From Isoetes taiwanensis (taxonomy: Eukaryota > Streptophyta > Lycopodiopsida > Isoetales > Isoetaceae), in assembly GCA_021234155.1 (NCBI GenBank), contig JAJEKV010000129.1:1903963-1967962 (forward strand): a stretch of 64,000 bases of DNA, in the 5' to 3' direction. Made by a program: the position numbers and the translations under genes. Shown here piece after piece: positions 10,534 through 21,545 of this stretch (positions are counted from its first letter, which is position 1; every line of letters starts with the position of its first letter). A model generated the notes under the pieces. It had not been told where the DNA came from, searched no databases, and was given only the letters and a program-made list of their open reading frames with translations.

Positions 10534-12534
10534 ATGATGGTAGACATAAGCCACCCTTATCCAATTGTGTGCAATTCAGCTCGGAAGGAGATTATAAAAT
10601 CTCTGCCTTTCCAGAAGCCAAATGGGCAAGGAAGGGCAACAGCTGTTTTCAATACCAACGTGGCTTTGTTGTGCGAACAAGGAAGATTGAAGGAGGCCTT
10701 GGGTTTTCTGGAAAACCAGACAGCGCAAGTGGATTCAAAAGTCTTGGTGCACCTATTGCAGGAATGTGGTGGCACGAAGGCTGTGTCTGAAGGCAGAAGA
10801 GTGCATCGTCTAATTATAAGAAGCAAACTTGAACAGGATATATTCTTGGGAAATCACCTGCTCATTATGTACGCTAAATGTGGCAGCCTAACAGATGTAC
10901 AGAACATGTTTGACAAAATGCAGAACAGGAATATAATCACATGGAATGTATTGATAGGAGCATACGTTGAATGCGGACATCACAAAAAGTCTCTTGAACT
11001 TCTTCGCCATTCTAGAGAAGCTAATGTGCTGCCAAATAGAATCACATTTGTAACAATTCTCACTGCTTGCTGTAGCCCTGATATTCTAGGAGAAGGGAAA
11101 CTAATTCATGCTCAAATTCTAGATGCTGGTTACGAGGAACATGTAGTTGTTGGATCAGCTCTTGTAAATATGTATGGTAAGTGTGGAAATCTAGATGGTG
11201 CCTTGAAAATGTTTAAAAAAATGCCGGAGCGTAATATTGTAACCTGGAATGGAATGATTTCCTTATATGTTCATCACAATGATGGCAAAAGGGCTATAGA
11301 ATTATTTCGTCAAATGCAGGAAGGACAAACAACACCAAACAAGATTACCTTCACCAGCATTTTCAATATCTGTAACAATAAAGAAGATCTAGCAGAAGGG
11401 AAGTTGCTTCATGCTCATGTTCTTGACTACAAATTTGAACTGGATGTTATTGTTGGGACTGCTCTAGTCAACATGTACAGCAAATGTGGAAGCCTAGAAT
11501 TTGCATCAAAGGCCTTCAAAAAAATACGTCGTCGTGATATAGTGTCATGGAATTCAATGATTGCAGCTTACACTGATCATGGACGTGGTGATAAAGGTCT
11601 GCAACTGTTTCGACAGCTCCAATTGGAGGGCATTAAGCCTGATAAGATCATGCTTGTTAGTGCTCTTGATGCTTGTGCAGATTTAGCCGCTATGGATGAA
11701 GGGTCACTGATCCATGCTCATGTTGTTGAGCTGGGGTTTGAGACAGACGTTATTGTTGGCAGCACACTTATCAATATGTATGCAAAGTGTGGAAGTTTGC
11801 ATACAGCAAGGACTATCTTTGATAAAGTTCAGCATCGCGATTTGATTATATGGAATGCAATGATTGCAGCATATGCTCAAAATGGATATGGTGGCGAAGC
11901 CCTTAAAGTATTTGTATTGATGCAGAGCAATGGTGTGGATCCTGATGATATCACCTTTCTTAGTATTATCTCTGCATGCAGTCATTCGCCATATGTGGGC
12001 AATGGTTGCCATCTCTTTCTTTCTATGCAATTTGATTATGGCGTCATGCCAAGATTAGAACACAACCGGTGTATGATTGACCTTCTTGGTCGCGCAGGTT
12101 GGCTTGATGAAACAGAGGACCTTATCAACGAGATGCCATTTATTGCTGACAGCATAATATGGAAGATATTCTTAGCTGCTTGTAAAATTCAGAGGAATGT
12201 GCCAAAAGGAGAGTATGCTGCACAACGTGCAATTGAATTGGATCCACTGCAAGATGCATCATATGTACTATTGTCAAACATGTATTCTGAGGCTGGCATG
12301 TGGGATGATGTAGCAAAGGTGAGAAAAATGATGACAGACAAGGGTATAACAAAAAATCCGGGATGCAGCTCCATTGAGATAAATTGTGTCATACACGAGT
12401 TCTTAGTAGGGGACCGATCACATCCACAATCAATGGAGATATATGCTGAGTTGGAGAAGCTTTATTCACGGCTAAGAGATGCAGGCTATGTTCCTAACAA
12501 AATGTTGGTGTTGGATGATCTAGAATTGGAATAG
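10534..12534 (+). CDS. PLS-class pentatricopeptide repeat protein, E/E+ type
   Basis: Intronless frame of 666 residues. Such proteins bind organellar RNA in mitochondria or plastids, often guiding C-to-U editing. Tandem PPR units run from about residue 70 to 560, with typical segments such as NHLLIMYAKCGSL, RNIITWNVLIGAYVECG, NMYGKCGNLDGALKMF and DIVSWNSMIAAYTDHG, in the P-L-S pattern. The E and E+ motifs follow (PGCSSIEIN, HEFLVGDRSHPQS and YAELEKLYSRLRDAGYVPN). The chain stops at DDLELE, where a DYW deaminase domain would begin in DYW-type members, so an editing role would need a deaminase in trans. The first two codons are both ATG. An organelle-targeting N terminus is expected, but I see no clear one. 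It lies head to head with PUS7. Confidence 0.92.
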   Translation: MMVDISHPYPIVCNSARKEIIKSLPFQKPNGQGRATAVFNTNVALLCEQGRLKEALGFLENQTAQVDSKVLVHLLQECGGTKAVSEGRRVHRLIIRSKLEQDIFLGNHLLIMYAKCGSLTDVQNMFDKMQNRNIITWNVLIGAYVECGHHKKSLELLRHSREANVLPNRITFVTILTACCSPDILGEGKLIHAQILDAGYEEHVVVGSALVNMYGKCGNLDGALKMFKKMPERNIVTWNGMISLYVHHNDGKRAIELFRQMQEGQTTPNKITFTSIFNICNNKEDLAEGKLLHAHVLDYKFELDVIVGTALVNMYSKCGSLEFASKAFKKIRRRDIVSWNSMIAAYTDHGRGDKGLQLFRQLQLEGIKPDKIMLVSALDACADLAAMDEGSLIHAHVVELGFETDVIVGSTLINMYAKCGSLHTARTIFDKVQHRDLIIWNAMIAAYAQNGYGGEALKVFVLMQSNGVDPDDITFLSIISACSHSPYVGNGCHLFLSMQFDYGVMPRLEHNRCMIDLLGRAGWLDETEDLINEMPFIADSIIWKIFLAACKIQRNVPKGEYAAQRAIELDPLQDASYVLLSNMYSEAGMWDDVAKVRKMMTDKGITKNPGCSSIEINCVIHEFLVGDRSHPQSMEIYAELEKLYSRLRDAGYVPNKMLVLDDLELE

Positions 12535-12845
12535 GATGGAAATCTAATTGCTTCTATCCACCAGACATGTCTGCTAACTTACAGTTTCCCTGCAATTAGA
12601 AGCACAATGATAATCTTGAGCTCATTAAGGTCTTTGGAAATTATATAAACAAGGTGCCAAGGCAATACTGATTGCCCCTATACCATGAAAAATACCATTC
12701 CCAAATCATTTGTGTTTGCAAATATTGATGTCTCATGGTTGGCGTTTTGGTTCATTGTGGGTTCAATAGTATGAATGCCATAATTAGCGTACTTGAAAAC
12801 GAGATGATGATGAGCTATAGCCCATTGCAAATTACTGCCTGGGTG
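12535..12845. other. PPR 3' flank
   Basis: No DYW-like sequence in any frame after the PPR stop. AT-rich, probably the 3' UTR followed by intergenic DNA. Confidence 0.5.
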
Positions 12846-13255
12846 GGTGTAATGACCCTTATCGGACTCTCTAGTGTAAAGGGAGAGTCTGATAATTAAG
12901 TTATGTTATCAGTACTAGGAGATAATTAGTTATTAGCCCGATAAGGTGGTTATCGGTCTTTGCCTCGGCTGATAACCAAAAATGCGTGGCCTCGGTTGTA
13001 CGTCCTCGGCTAGATATTTGCATGTAAGGCCGAGGCCCTCTGGCCTTCGGCCTTCGGACGTACAACCTCGGTCATGCCAAACCGATAACCTTACCTTATC
13101 CTACCTCACAAGAAGGGTATTTATAAACAAGAATTTAGGGCTGCCTTATACACCTTTGGGAGTCGAACCTTTATTTAATTTGATTTGAAATTTGTTTTGT
13201 ATAGAATTTATAGGTGCAAGGAGAGGGCATCAATCAAGCAATGCTTGATAACATA
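12846..13255. repeat. LTR-like or palindromic element
   Basis: Begins TGTAATGACCC. It contains nested inverted repeats: an outer pair GATAAGGTGGTTATCGG (about 12943-12959) against CCGATAACCTTACCTTATC (about 13082-13100), and an inner pair GGCCTCGGTTGTACGTCC (12988-13005) against GGACGTACAACCTCGG (13056-13071). A TATTTATAAAC box follows near 13119. The organisation could be a solo LTR with its own promoter or a hairpin element. The right edge is uncertain. Confidence 0.35.
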
Positions 13256-14801
13256 GTTCGTATGTTAACTTTGCATTTAATCACTTCCTCGAGAAATCAC
13301 AAGATAGCCACAATGCAGGGTTCGAAAAATATTTGAGGCACAACTAAAAAATTTGCCAGTGTACGTTAGTGTATACCAGATTTCCTTTACAATAAAGCTC
13401 AAAAATACCGGATTTTACATATAAACTCTATTTTTGCTACCAGTTTTTTTCCCGGCGTGCAAAAGCGTCAACCGAAAAACAAGAACTTCAACCTGAAATC
13501 CTCAAGCCTAACCCCCACTTTTTCGATCCCTGCCACAAAGTTTGCGTGTTTAATGGGTTGTTGCATATTATGTGGGACTGGGAAGAGCACAAGAAAGTTT
13601 CCTATGTCAATATGTTGGAACTTCTTGTTGGTTTTGGAACCTTTTTGTTGCTTTTGAAGCCCCTATAAGATGTTGTAAGTCATTGGATGGCTAACTTATT
13701 GGATTGGCCCGTGTTAAGGGGCAATTTGTTAGGAAGTGTGGGTTTTGGGCATTTGAGGCATATCTTAGACATATCTAATGATCTAATGGCCACAATTATT
13801 GGTTGTATTTTCGGCGGTGAAAAATATTTTGTATTTTTCCACATGAATAAGAGCTTAAGAGTTTTAGATTTTTGGACGCCAAAAAATCCTTGGTCCATCG
13901 GAAACTCCTTTTGCCCTAATTTGTTTTTTTTTCTGAACATATATAATCATACTTGTGATTTTTTTTTTTCCTTTTTTTTTAGCAGGCTTGCGTAACCCCT
14001 CCTACAACACTCCCTTGAATTTTAGCCTACCACCTGTCGTGCCATGTCACTCAGACCGAGCTTATACCATTAGATTTATTAAAATTCTCATCTATGGCTG
14101 ATAAAATTCTAAAAAAAATCAAGAAATTCTTCCCTTCGTGTTTTTCAAGTTAGTCCGGTGTTCCGGTGCTAAAGCTAAGAAGTAGCAGAAATGTAAGCTT
14201 ATTCCAAAACCTCTGATGGGAAATAAGCTCTCGTCCCTAAAATGTACATCGATTCCTCCTTTCCCTTAGAGTGGAATGCTTTCTCTTTTTTTTCCAACAG
14301 CCATCATTCCCATTTATTTACAGATATCTGGAGCTACAAGGCTTCTCGGCAGTTGGAGCTTTATCAGACTTTCATCGTGCAACCCCAATTTTATTTACTC
14401 TAGTGCTTCTTTTGTTTTGCTATACTGCGTGTGGACGCAGTGCTAGAGTTGTGTCTCTGCAAAGGCCCCAGTTCTTTGCAAGAAGGCTCTTCTCAACAAT
14501 TTTTTTTCCCATTTTCGCCCCATCTTAAAATCTCTCATAGTTAAATCTCTCATAGTTAAAGCTGAAGTAGCTTTGTAAAGAAAATATGTACCAATGTTGA
14601 GCAATGCATGTGGAGTAATATTTTGTAGATCCCATTGATTGTAGAAGCGCAAATATATTTTATACAAAAGCTGAATGTCAGTAACTCGTTTATTATGCTT
14701 GTGGTACATCTAGTCAGACTTACTCTGCTACAGGCACCTCGATCATGGCTGAGAGAGATCCATTTTTTTCTTCTGTTATTCTGACTATTCTGAAACTGCA
14801 G
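13256..14801. other. no confident gene
   Basis: AT-rich with poly(T) tracts (for example 13961-13980). Open frames of about 60-100 codons at 13687-13995 and 14271-14528 resemble nothing I know and show no domain. The last part may contain an upstream intron of the transporter pseudogene that follows, because 14802 is preceded by a CTGCAG acceptor. Confidence 0.4.
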
Positions 14802-15154
14802 GAGCTGTGGACAAGAAAGCATTAATTAGAAGAAAGCATTTTAATTATCATAATCAAGGAAAGGAAGACGGTGTAGTAGCGCTTTCAAAGCAGCTCGATG
14901 TGTTCCAACTGGTGGCTATTAGTAAGTTCACCAAACACATGTGGTTTCAGTTTTGAGAGATGTTTAATTAGCTGTGGAATGTAATGTTGTTGAAAGAACC
15001 TCGTCTTAAATATTAGAGCGATTTCTAATCTGTCTCCTTGATTAATACCGGTTATTAAGCTCGAAATATAAACTTTATGCATATAGATTGCAGATGCCTT
15101 TTAAGTTGAGATTCCTATTAACTCTTTCTAGCTTAAGAGTCCAATTAACACAAT

Positions 15155-15235
15155 ACTCCTCCTCCTCCTCCTTTCCCCCCCCCCCTCCCCCTTCCCCTCC
15201 CCCCCCCTCCCCCCTCCTCCTCCTCCTCCCTCTTG
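15155..15235. repeat. CCT/C-rich simple repeat
   Basis: Pyrimidine tract (TCC repeats, C runs, CCCTCC) in the first intron of the transporter relic. Confidence 0.9.
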
Positions 15236-15874
15236 CATTTCTGTTTCATTTTCCCTATCTTGTCTATGAAGGATCTCACAAGCAGAATAAGGATGTTTGT
15301 AGTTATCACTAGACGTGTATTTTTTATCTGATTCTAATTCTGGTTATGCAGGAGTTGAAGCTACCATTGGAGCTGGAGTATATGTTCTTGTTGGCACAGT
15401 TGCAAGGGACAAATATGGGCCATGCCTTTCAGTTGCATTTCTAATTGCAGGTATTGCTGCGACATTATCAGCCCTTTGCTATGCAGAGCTAGCAAGTAGA
15501 TGTCCTTCCGCAGGGAGCATATATCACTATGTATATACATGTGTTGGAGAATGGTATAATACCTGGCATATTATAATTATACATCTGAAACCATAACAAA
15601 TTAGAGAATGACCAACATTTTATTTTCATAGGTGTAGTACTCAGTGACATGTCTTTTCCAAGCTTCAATTTCACCCAACTGCTTATGCTTATATCTTCTA
15701 TGTCACCTTACATAAGTTAGGATGTCCTAAAGCACACTAAAAGTCTTTGAATTTACCATGGGATTTAGTCAAATATGGCCCATCCTGATTTGTATATTGG
15801 TGGAAATTGTTATATTTAGTGAAGATGTTTCCTACTGCATTTTTATTATAGAAGATCTTATAGAGCTAGGCTTT

Positions 15875-16891
15875 ATCTCAGGTACGGATTTAAACTTGAA
15901 CAGCAAGAACTGGGCTGTTCTTGCGTCCCAGGAGCTTCTTAGTTAGCTTATGGGAGTAGGGATAAGTCTGAGGAGTGTTGGTCAGGTTTTTTCTTTATCT
16001 GTGAATACTATTAAACCATGGCTTCTTGTGGATGCTGGTTTAGTCTTGTTTGTTCTAGTTTCATCCACCCCCTTTCCCAGCAAGGGGAAATCTGGTTCAA
16101 TGGATGGGTGTGATGTTGAACGGTTTTGGACAATGAATCAAGGTTGTACGAAGGATTCTTGGTTCGGGAGACTAAGGTTCTTTATGGCTGCCTCTTTATT
16201 GGGCTGGGGCCAAGTGCGGGAACTTGGCTTCTAGACTAATAGGGAAGCTGAGCATCCGGTATTGCAGCCTATGCTAGGAGAATGAGAGGAAATTTGGGAG
16301 CATTTGAACCACCCTTAATGGGTAGGCCAGTATGAGCTTCTGCATTAATGGAAGGCAGTGTCGAGTCCCATAGTACATCTTTGGAGCAGGGTGCGATCTC
16401 CTATAGTACAAGCTTGCGGAATGGATCCTTGGTCGGGAGTTAGCTAGCGGGATGAGATCTGCTCCCCGGCGCACCTCATCTGGCGGCTTCCCTACGGTGT
16501 TGAGCTTCCCGGATGGGCTGCGGTGGCATTCGAATCTTGGCGGCGTTTCTTTGTTCAACATTGGGGCGGTTCATATCGGTCTTGAGACCCGATTTTGGAT
16601 CTGAGGGCAAACCATTGTACTAGATCTTACATCTGGCCTATTGTGGAGCCACTCTAATAAGGTTCATGCCATTTTAGAAAATTGTGGTCCGGGAAATTAG
16701 TGCCTCCTTCCCTATAGTATCCCTCGGAGAAGAAGGTGAGGGAGGGGCTCTAAGTACCGGCCCGAGCACAGCCTGCTATCATGGATTGAAGAAGTGGTAG
16801 CAGGTCTGGCTCAACTGTATGTATATTTTCATCTTTCGGATATAATACAGTATAAACATCTTGCCCTCAAAAAAAAAAAAAAAAAAAAAAA
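15875..16891 (+). mobile_element. poly(A) retroposon with 11 bp target duplication
   Basis: AGCTAGGCTTT occurs at 15864-15874 and again at 16892-16902, and the second copy directly follows a run of about 23 A (16869-16891). The 1.0 kb between them is a non-LTR insertion in a CAT intron. It is locally GC-richer than its host. An open frame at 15950-16234 (94 codons) has no recognised domain. It is probably a 5'-truncated LINE or retroposed transcript. Confidence 0.8.
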
Positions 16892-17517
16892 AGCTAGGCT
16901 TTGTTATTGAATCAGTACGGCATGGATAATTGGATGGGCATTGATTCTTGAGTACACACTTGGGAGTGTGATTGTCGCAAGGGGCATTTCACCTAATCTA
17001 GTATGCTTATCATTTTCTACTTTCATGTACATAGGCTGCAAGGTTGAATTTGTTTCCCACGAGTTTGTTTTGGCATTCCCAGTACCAGCATTATGGTAGA
17101 TACCTGTGCCAGATTTTTTGTCATTGCTTTTTCTTTTCATGGGTGGTATTAAAGAGATAAGTTTTGGTTTTTTATTTCCAAGCATTATATTTCCATTTGT
17201 ATTTGTTAATGACTCGCCTTCTCCACAGTGTTACAGTGCAGAGTATCATGACAATTCTCAATTGCTGTGTATTGATGTTCGTTATTGTGGTTGGTACTTG
17301 GGTTGGTTTCCAAACTGGATGGCCAGGCCATAAGGAGTTGCCCAGTTTTTACTTTTGTGCTGAATATAAATCCAATATTATGTATATGTCTATCAAGGGC
17401 ATATTGCAAAACTAATATTTGCAACCTATATCACATGTGTCGCTGTTGCATGCATTTAGCTTTTAGAGCATGCTAGATGCAAGATCCTTCAATATACGTC
17501 TATCTCTTTTACATTTC

Positions 17518-19416
17518 TGTAACGAACCTAGTGTTTACCTTGTTTTAGTTGGTACCAGAGCGGAAAGTTTCAACACCTTCAGGCCGTGGGAATTAGGGGC
17601 TAAGAGTTCAAGAGATTCTACTATAGAATAGAACGGTTTGTTAGTTGGTAAATGCAGCAGCCAAGATGAGTTAAGAGGAACAAGAAACAAGCATAGGTCT
17701 AAGGGAGTGATAGTATCCTAAGTTTTGATTGTTATTCTGTGTTATGTAAGGTAGAGAAGCTAACGAAATGCAGCTCATCAAGGAGCTAAGCTTGGTTGAA
17801 AGTTACAGAAAACATGGTGAAATGTTAAGAAGGATGTTTTCATGCAAGGCACGACAGCGGGCCATGATAATTGTGAAGGTATGTTCATATAAATTTCTAT
17901 AATTGGTATATTGTCAAGTAGTGGACCACGTTGCCGCATTACTTTAAAGTAGACCATGTGTAAGGAGTCTCAGTGCTTCAGCAAAGTCAGTGCTAGGGTT
18001 GTGAGGGCCCATGAACAGTGCTTAAAGAGATACATTCAAGGGTTTAGGAAGTTGTTAGCTATGTTGAGTAGGTTCTTTTTGTGAGAAGTCACAGTAGACT
18101 ATGTTCGTAATCTTTTAGGATTCCTTGAATTAACTTGTGGGGGTTGTATAACCATAAGATACCCAGATTGGGGGATGTGATTATGTCATTTATTTGTCAC
18201 TCTAGTTGGATTTGGCCACCCAATATGTGTCATATGAAAACATATCTAGTCCGAGCTGAGTATCCCTCTTGCCATGGTGAGCTTAGTATTTTATAGTGCG
18301 CTATTTATCTTTAGTAGGAAAAAAGTAGATTAACCCTATGATGCAGATGTTTGCTACCTTAGCTTGGATATGTGTGGTAAATAATTCAGACTTGTTGCTT
18401 CGGATTTCATTATAGATAGTGATGTTGAGTTTAGTTCCAAACTTTATACATGCCAGTGATAAGAATAGAATAGAATTTTTTATCGTCCACGGAGACCAAT
18501 GGTCTATGGGACCCAAACAGGAGGCCCAGCAAGCGTATTACTGTCCGGGTTAAAAAACCCCCTCCCTGCACATAAAGGGTTGTTTGGGGGGAAAATCGTG
18601 ACAGGAATAGGTTTGCTGTCAAACTATACAAATACAAATGCAAATATAGACAGAAATATGCACATGTATCAGGTAAGTGCCCTAGGGCCGAGCTGATCTC
18701 GGCGATCCATGACCTCTTGAATGTATGAGCCCAACCTCCATACCGAGCCCGTGCTTAGCATCTCATGCAGGGGCTGGCTAGGACAGACAAGATCAGTATA
18801 GCGTATCCAAATGTCATCATATGTCGGACAGCTCTGAAGGGTGTGGCATTCGTCTTCCACGGCTCCAACCTGGCAGCGTTGACAAAGCCTCTCCCAACGC
18901 AGCTCCCTGTCTCAATCCAGAGATGGTGTACACCTGTGCGGATAGAGGCAATGGATCTGCGCTTTTTCATGGGTAGCATTGCGGGCCCCGTTCCAACATG
19001 GGATTGATGTGGCGTTGATAGTGTGTCGTCTTGACCTGTTCAAGGGTGCAGGCATCCCATAGCTTACTGAGGAAGCATGCGTCAAAGTACTGTCTGAGGA
19101 TGTGGCGATCTGCCTCCGTTTGCGTATAGTTGTATCTTGAGCTATCTAATAGATATAGCTTGGCAAGTTAAGTTGGAAATCCATCCATTTGCATTAAAAT
19201 AGTGGAGCTTAAGCCAAATATTGGTTCATAATGAAGTTGATGTACAATGTGGAAGGGTATTGAGAATATCTATGTTCTGATTCTATTGGGGCTAAAGAAT
19301 AGAGTTAACGATGCATTACGATTGGAGAAGCATGTGTATCTTAAGTAACTCATGAGGACATGAGTTGAATTTTACAAGGGGAGAATGTAAGGAACCTAGT
19401 GGCTTACCTTGTTTCA
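17518..19416 (+). mobile_element. LTR retrotransposon with LTRs of about 30 bp (SMART-like), non-autonomous
   Basis: TGTAACGAACCTAGTGTTTA (17518-17537) opens a putative 5' LTR ending about 17547. The next bases TTGGTACCAGAGCG (17549-17562) match the initiator-Met tRNA primer-binding site (TGGTATCAGAGC). At the other end AAGGGGAGAA (19376-19385) is a polypurine tract. It is followed at 19386-19416 by TGTAAGGAACCTAGTGGCTT and a tail ending TTTCA, the 3' LTR. Flanks ATTTC and TTTTC form a near-perfect 5 bp target duplication. No pol domain is seen inside. A LINE-A end (18462-19140) is nested in it. Confidence 0.7.
18462..19140 (-). mobile_element. LINE-A 3' fragment with (AGAAT)n tail
   Basis: Minus-strand copy. 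The tail AGAATAGAATAGAA (18462-18475) is followed by the family 3' end (reverse complement of GGTCCCATAG-CC-ATTGG, then GTGGACGATAAAA) and the GTTTTTTAACCCGGACAGTAAT block. Inside is the C terminus of the LINE protein, with VEDECHTLQSCPTYDD on the minus strand, the usual Cys-His region after the reverse transcriptase. It is 5'-truncated near 19140. Confidence 0.75.
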
Positions 19417-19532
19417 TTTTCTAATAAAAAGGTTGTTGCTCTTTAGCTTCATATTGTTTGAAGTTAGTGGCCTACTTGGGCGCAGCAACTGTATTCTTTG
19501 CTTTTATTGGATTTGATACTGTAGCAATTTCC

Positions 19533-21545
19533 TAGTGAATATACGCAATATTGCTTGGTCTTTTATGATTTCTATAAAATGTACTATTGTCGATGCTAAT
19601 GATAAAGGTTGGGGAGGATGTTTGAGACTTCCTGGTTTTAGTCATGTTTCCTTTGCAGGTTAGTTCAATGAGATGGAATCTTCCTAATCTTCTACATGGA
19701 GGGAGTTCTTTGCTTTGTTCAAGCATTGTGGATCCATCATTTTTAACACAATTGTGCTAGCACGTGGTGATAACCAAAAATGTCCCTTTCATTCTTCATA
19801 AAGATGGCTCAAAGACACCACTTCTTCATTTGCTATCCTTGGAAATCTTTATCTTTTGCTTTCAGGAACGAATTATGCTCGAGCCAATGTGGGTCCCAAG
19901 GTTTAAAAATGTGACGTTCCAGGTATTTATACGGTATACGTATACACACCAGGACACGTCACCAAGACATATTGGGCCTAAGGGTCCAAGTGAGGGTCGA
20001 CCATAATGGGGTTATTTAGATATGCTAATAAATCCATTATGGATAATTATAAATTATAATGGACTAATTCACATAATTAAGCCATTATGGCCTAATTAGC
20101 TAATTATCACCAATAAGGGAGCGCCACCTGGCCCAAATCGATTGGCCAGGAGGACTTTCCATTTTGGGGCCTAGGAAAAGGGGTTCTACCCCATTTTCTT
20201 CCTCAAATTCGAATTTGGGACTAAGGAGGAGGAGCAGCCAGCAGTCTAAGCTTGATTTACCAACACTCACCTACCAGTTCGAGAGATGGACTCTTATCGT
20301 GATCATGGCTCTAGCCAGGACACCGGTTAGTCAGTGGATAGGTTTCCTTTCTGCTAACACTTCTTTGAGTAGATGGAATGGTTAAATTCTATTTATGAAT
20401 TGTTCTGAATATATGAATGGTAGTTACAATAGTTCTTTCCGCTTCTTCCGTGTATTGGGAATTAAGGGCAGGGTAGAGACCTAAAAGCTCCCTAGGAATT
20501 AGAGATGTCTCTAGCTAGATCCCTTAATACCCAATAATTGCGGCCTGTGCACAAGAGCCTACCAGGCTGTGGATGCTATGATGTGGTTCAGCACCAGACA
20601 ACGAGTATGAGGGTGAATCGGGGGTGGGGTCCTGCCTAGTGCGGCTACGGGACTCCTACAGTGTGCTAGACTTATAACCGGTCACTGTGTATGGGCCAGG
20701 TATGGGTCTGACACTCTCTGGGCCGGAGGGCGTGAGTCATAGATGGTCGTCCTGGGCTCGAACGGGTTGGTGAGCTGACCTTTAGATTTATGAGAGTAAG
20801 TCGGGTATGGATGCGGGGGTCACTGAGGGGGCACGTGTTCTCTAGCACACCCAGGGATCCGTCATACTCGAGAAGGAGACGCCTCTCCGACCTGCCTCAT
20901 CGGACCGGGGAGATGTAACCTGGAGTAGTCCCGAAGGGTGATTCCTTGGGATTGCGTCTCCGGAGGGCTACAAGCGCGTCATAGCATGATTCAGCCTATC
21001 TGCAAAGTGTGCACAGGAGGGGCGGATGGAGTGGACAACCCTAGCCATTGTCTTATGCTAGCCAACGCCATGTTATACTTCCGTCTGTTGATATCTTGAG
21101 ACCCTGGCCGTCAGTTGACCCCTTGGAGTCTGAGCCCGGGGTAGTGCCTTGTTATTGCGTTATTTCATGTTGTTATGAATGGATTATCTTTGCCATGATG
21201 ATGAGGATGGGCCACCCTTCGTGGTGGTATATTATTTTGCATTATGATTGTATGCTAACATATATGTATGCTTCCGCTGTATAGGACTCCCCATAGATGA
21301 CGTGGGGCGAATGACACCTCCGTGATCCTCGCTCGGACACTTGGCCATCCCAAGTAGTCCGAGTACGACGTAGGGCCTTGCCATGGTGATTTAGTTGCTG
21401 TGGGAGGGGAAGTCCCATATCTATACGATGGGAGCATCGTATGGATTCTGGGAGCGTCACAGAAAATGAATTGGCTGAGCAGTGGTCTATATCCAAAATA
21501 GACTTCTTTAGCTAGTATAAATGGGAGAGTTACAGAAGAAATGTG
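19533..21545 (+). mobile_element. DIRS-like retroelement RNase H fragment, split by a solo LTR
   Basis: The stretch 19545-19909 encodes, with several stops, NIAWSF, DANDKGWGGCLRLPG, STWREFFALF and EPMWVPRF. This is the RNase H region of tyrosine-recombinase retrotransposons (Asp-Ala-Ser with GWGG, then SS..RE, then WVPR.N..AD). It parallels the better copy at 46.9-47.4 kb (minus). After the LTR, 21462 onward resumes with GAAAATGAATTGGCTGAG (ENELAE). Degenerate. Confidence 0.7.
19910..21461. mobile_element. solo LTR, 1552 bp
   Basis: Starts TGTGACGTTCC and ends GGGAGCGTCACA, so the termini are TGTGACG/CGTCACA. It is flanked by AAAAA (19905-19909) and GAAAA (21462-21466), a 5 bp target duplication with one change. 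The paralogous DIRS-like copy at about 47.05 kb (minus) is uninterrupted here and reads GGTTTGAAAATGAAT, which is the empty site. No internal region or second LTR is present. Confidence 0.8.

Larger units (their letters stand above)
14802..19532 (+). pseudogene. cationic amino-acid transporter (CAT/APC family), decayed
   Basis: Exon remnants in order. 14802-14921: ALSKQLDVFQLVAI, the segment before TM1. 15352-15553: TIGAGVYVLVGTVARDKYGP to AELASRCPSAGSIYHYVYTC, TM1-TM2. 16916-17000: AWIIGWALILEYTLGSVIVA and RGISPNL. About 17070-17160: IPSTSIMVDTCARF, then a frameshift to FMGGIKEI. About 17230-17340: FVIVVGTWVGFQTGWPGHKE. 19464-19532: YLGAATVFFAFIGFDTVA. The order matches plant CATs, which import lysine, arginine and other amino acids across the plasma or tonoplast membrane. 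The first three exons join in frame, but VGSTIGAG has become VEATIGAG, the fourth is frameshifted, and the gene stops at 19532 where retroelement sequence begins. The C-terminal half is gone. Non-functional. Confidence 0.85.

Noticed and set aside
10437-10790. 117-codon open frame upstream of and overlapping the PPR gene
   Set aside because: It runs in another frame over the PPR 5' end and shows no domain; a shadow frame.
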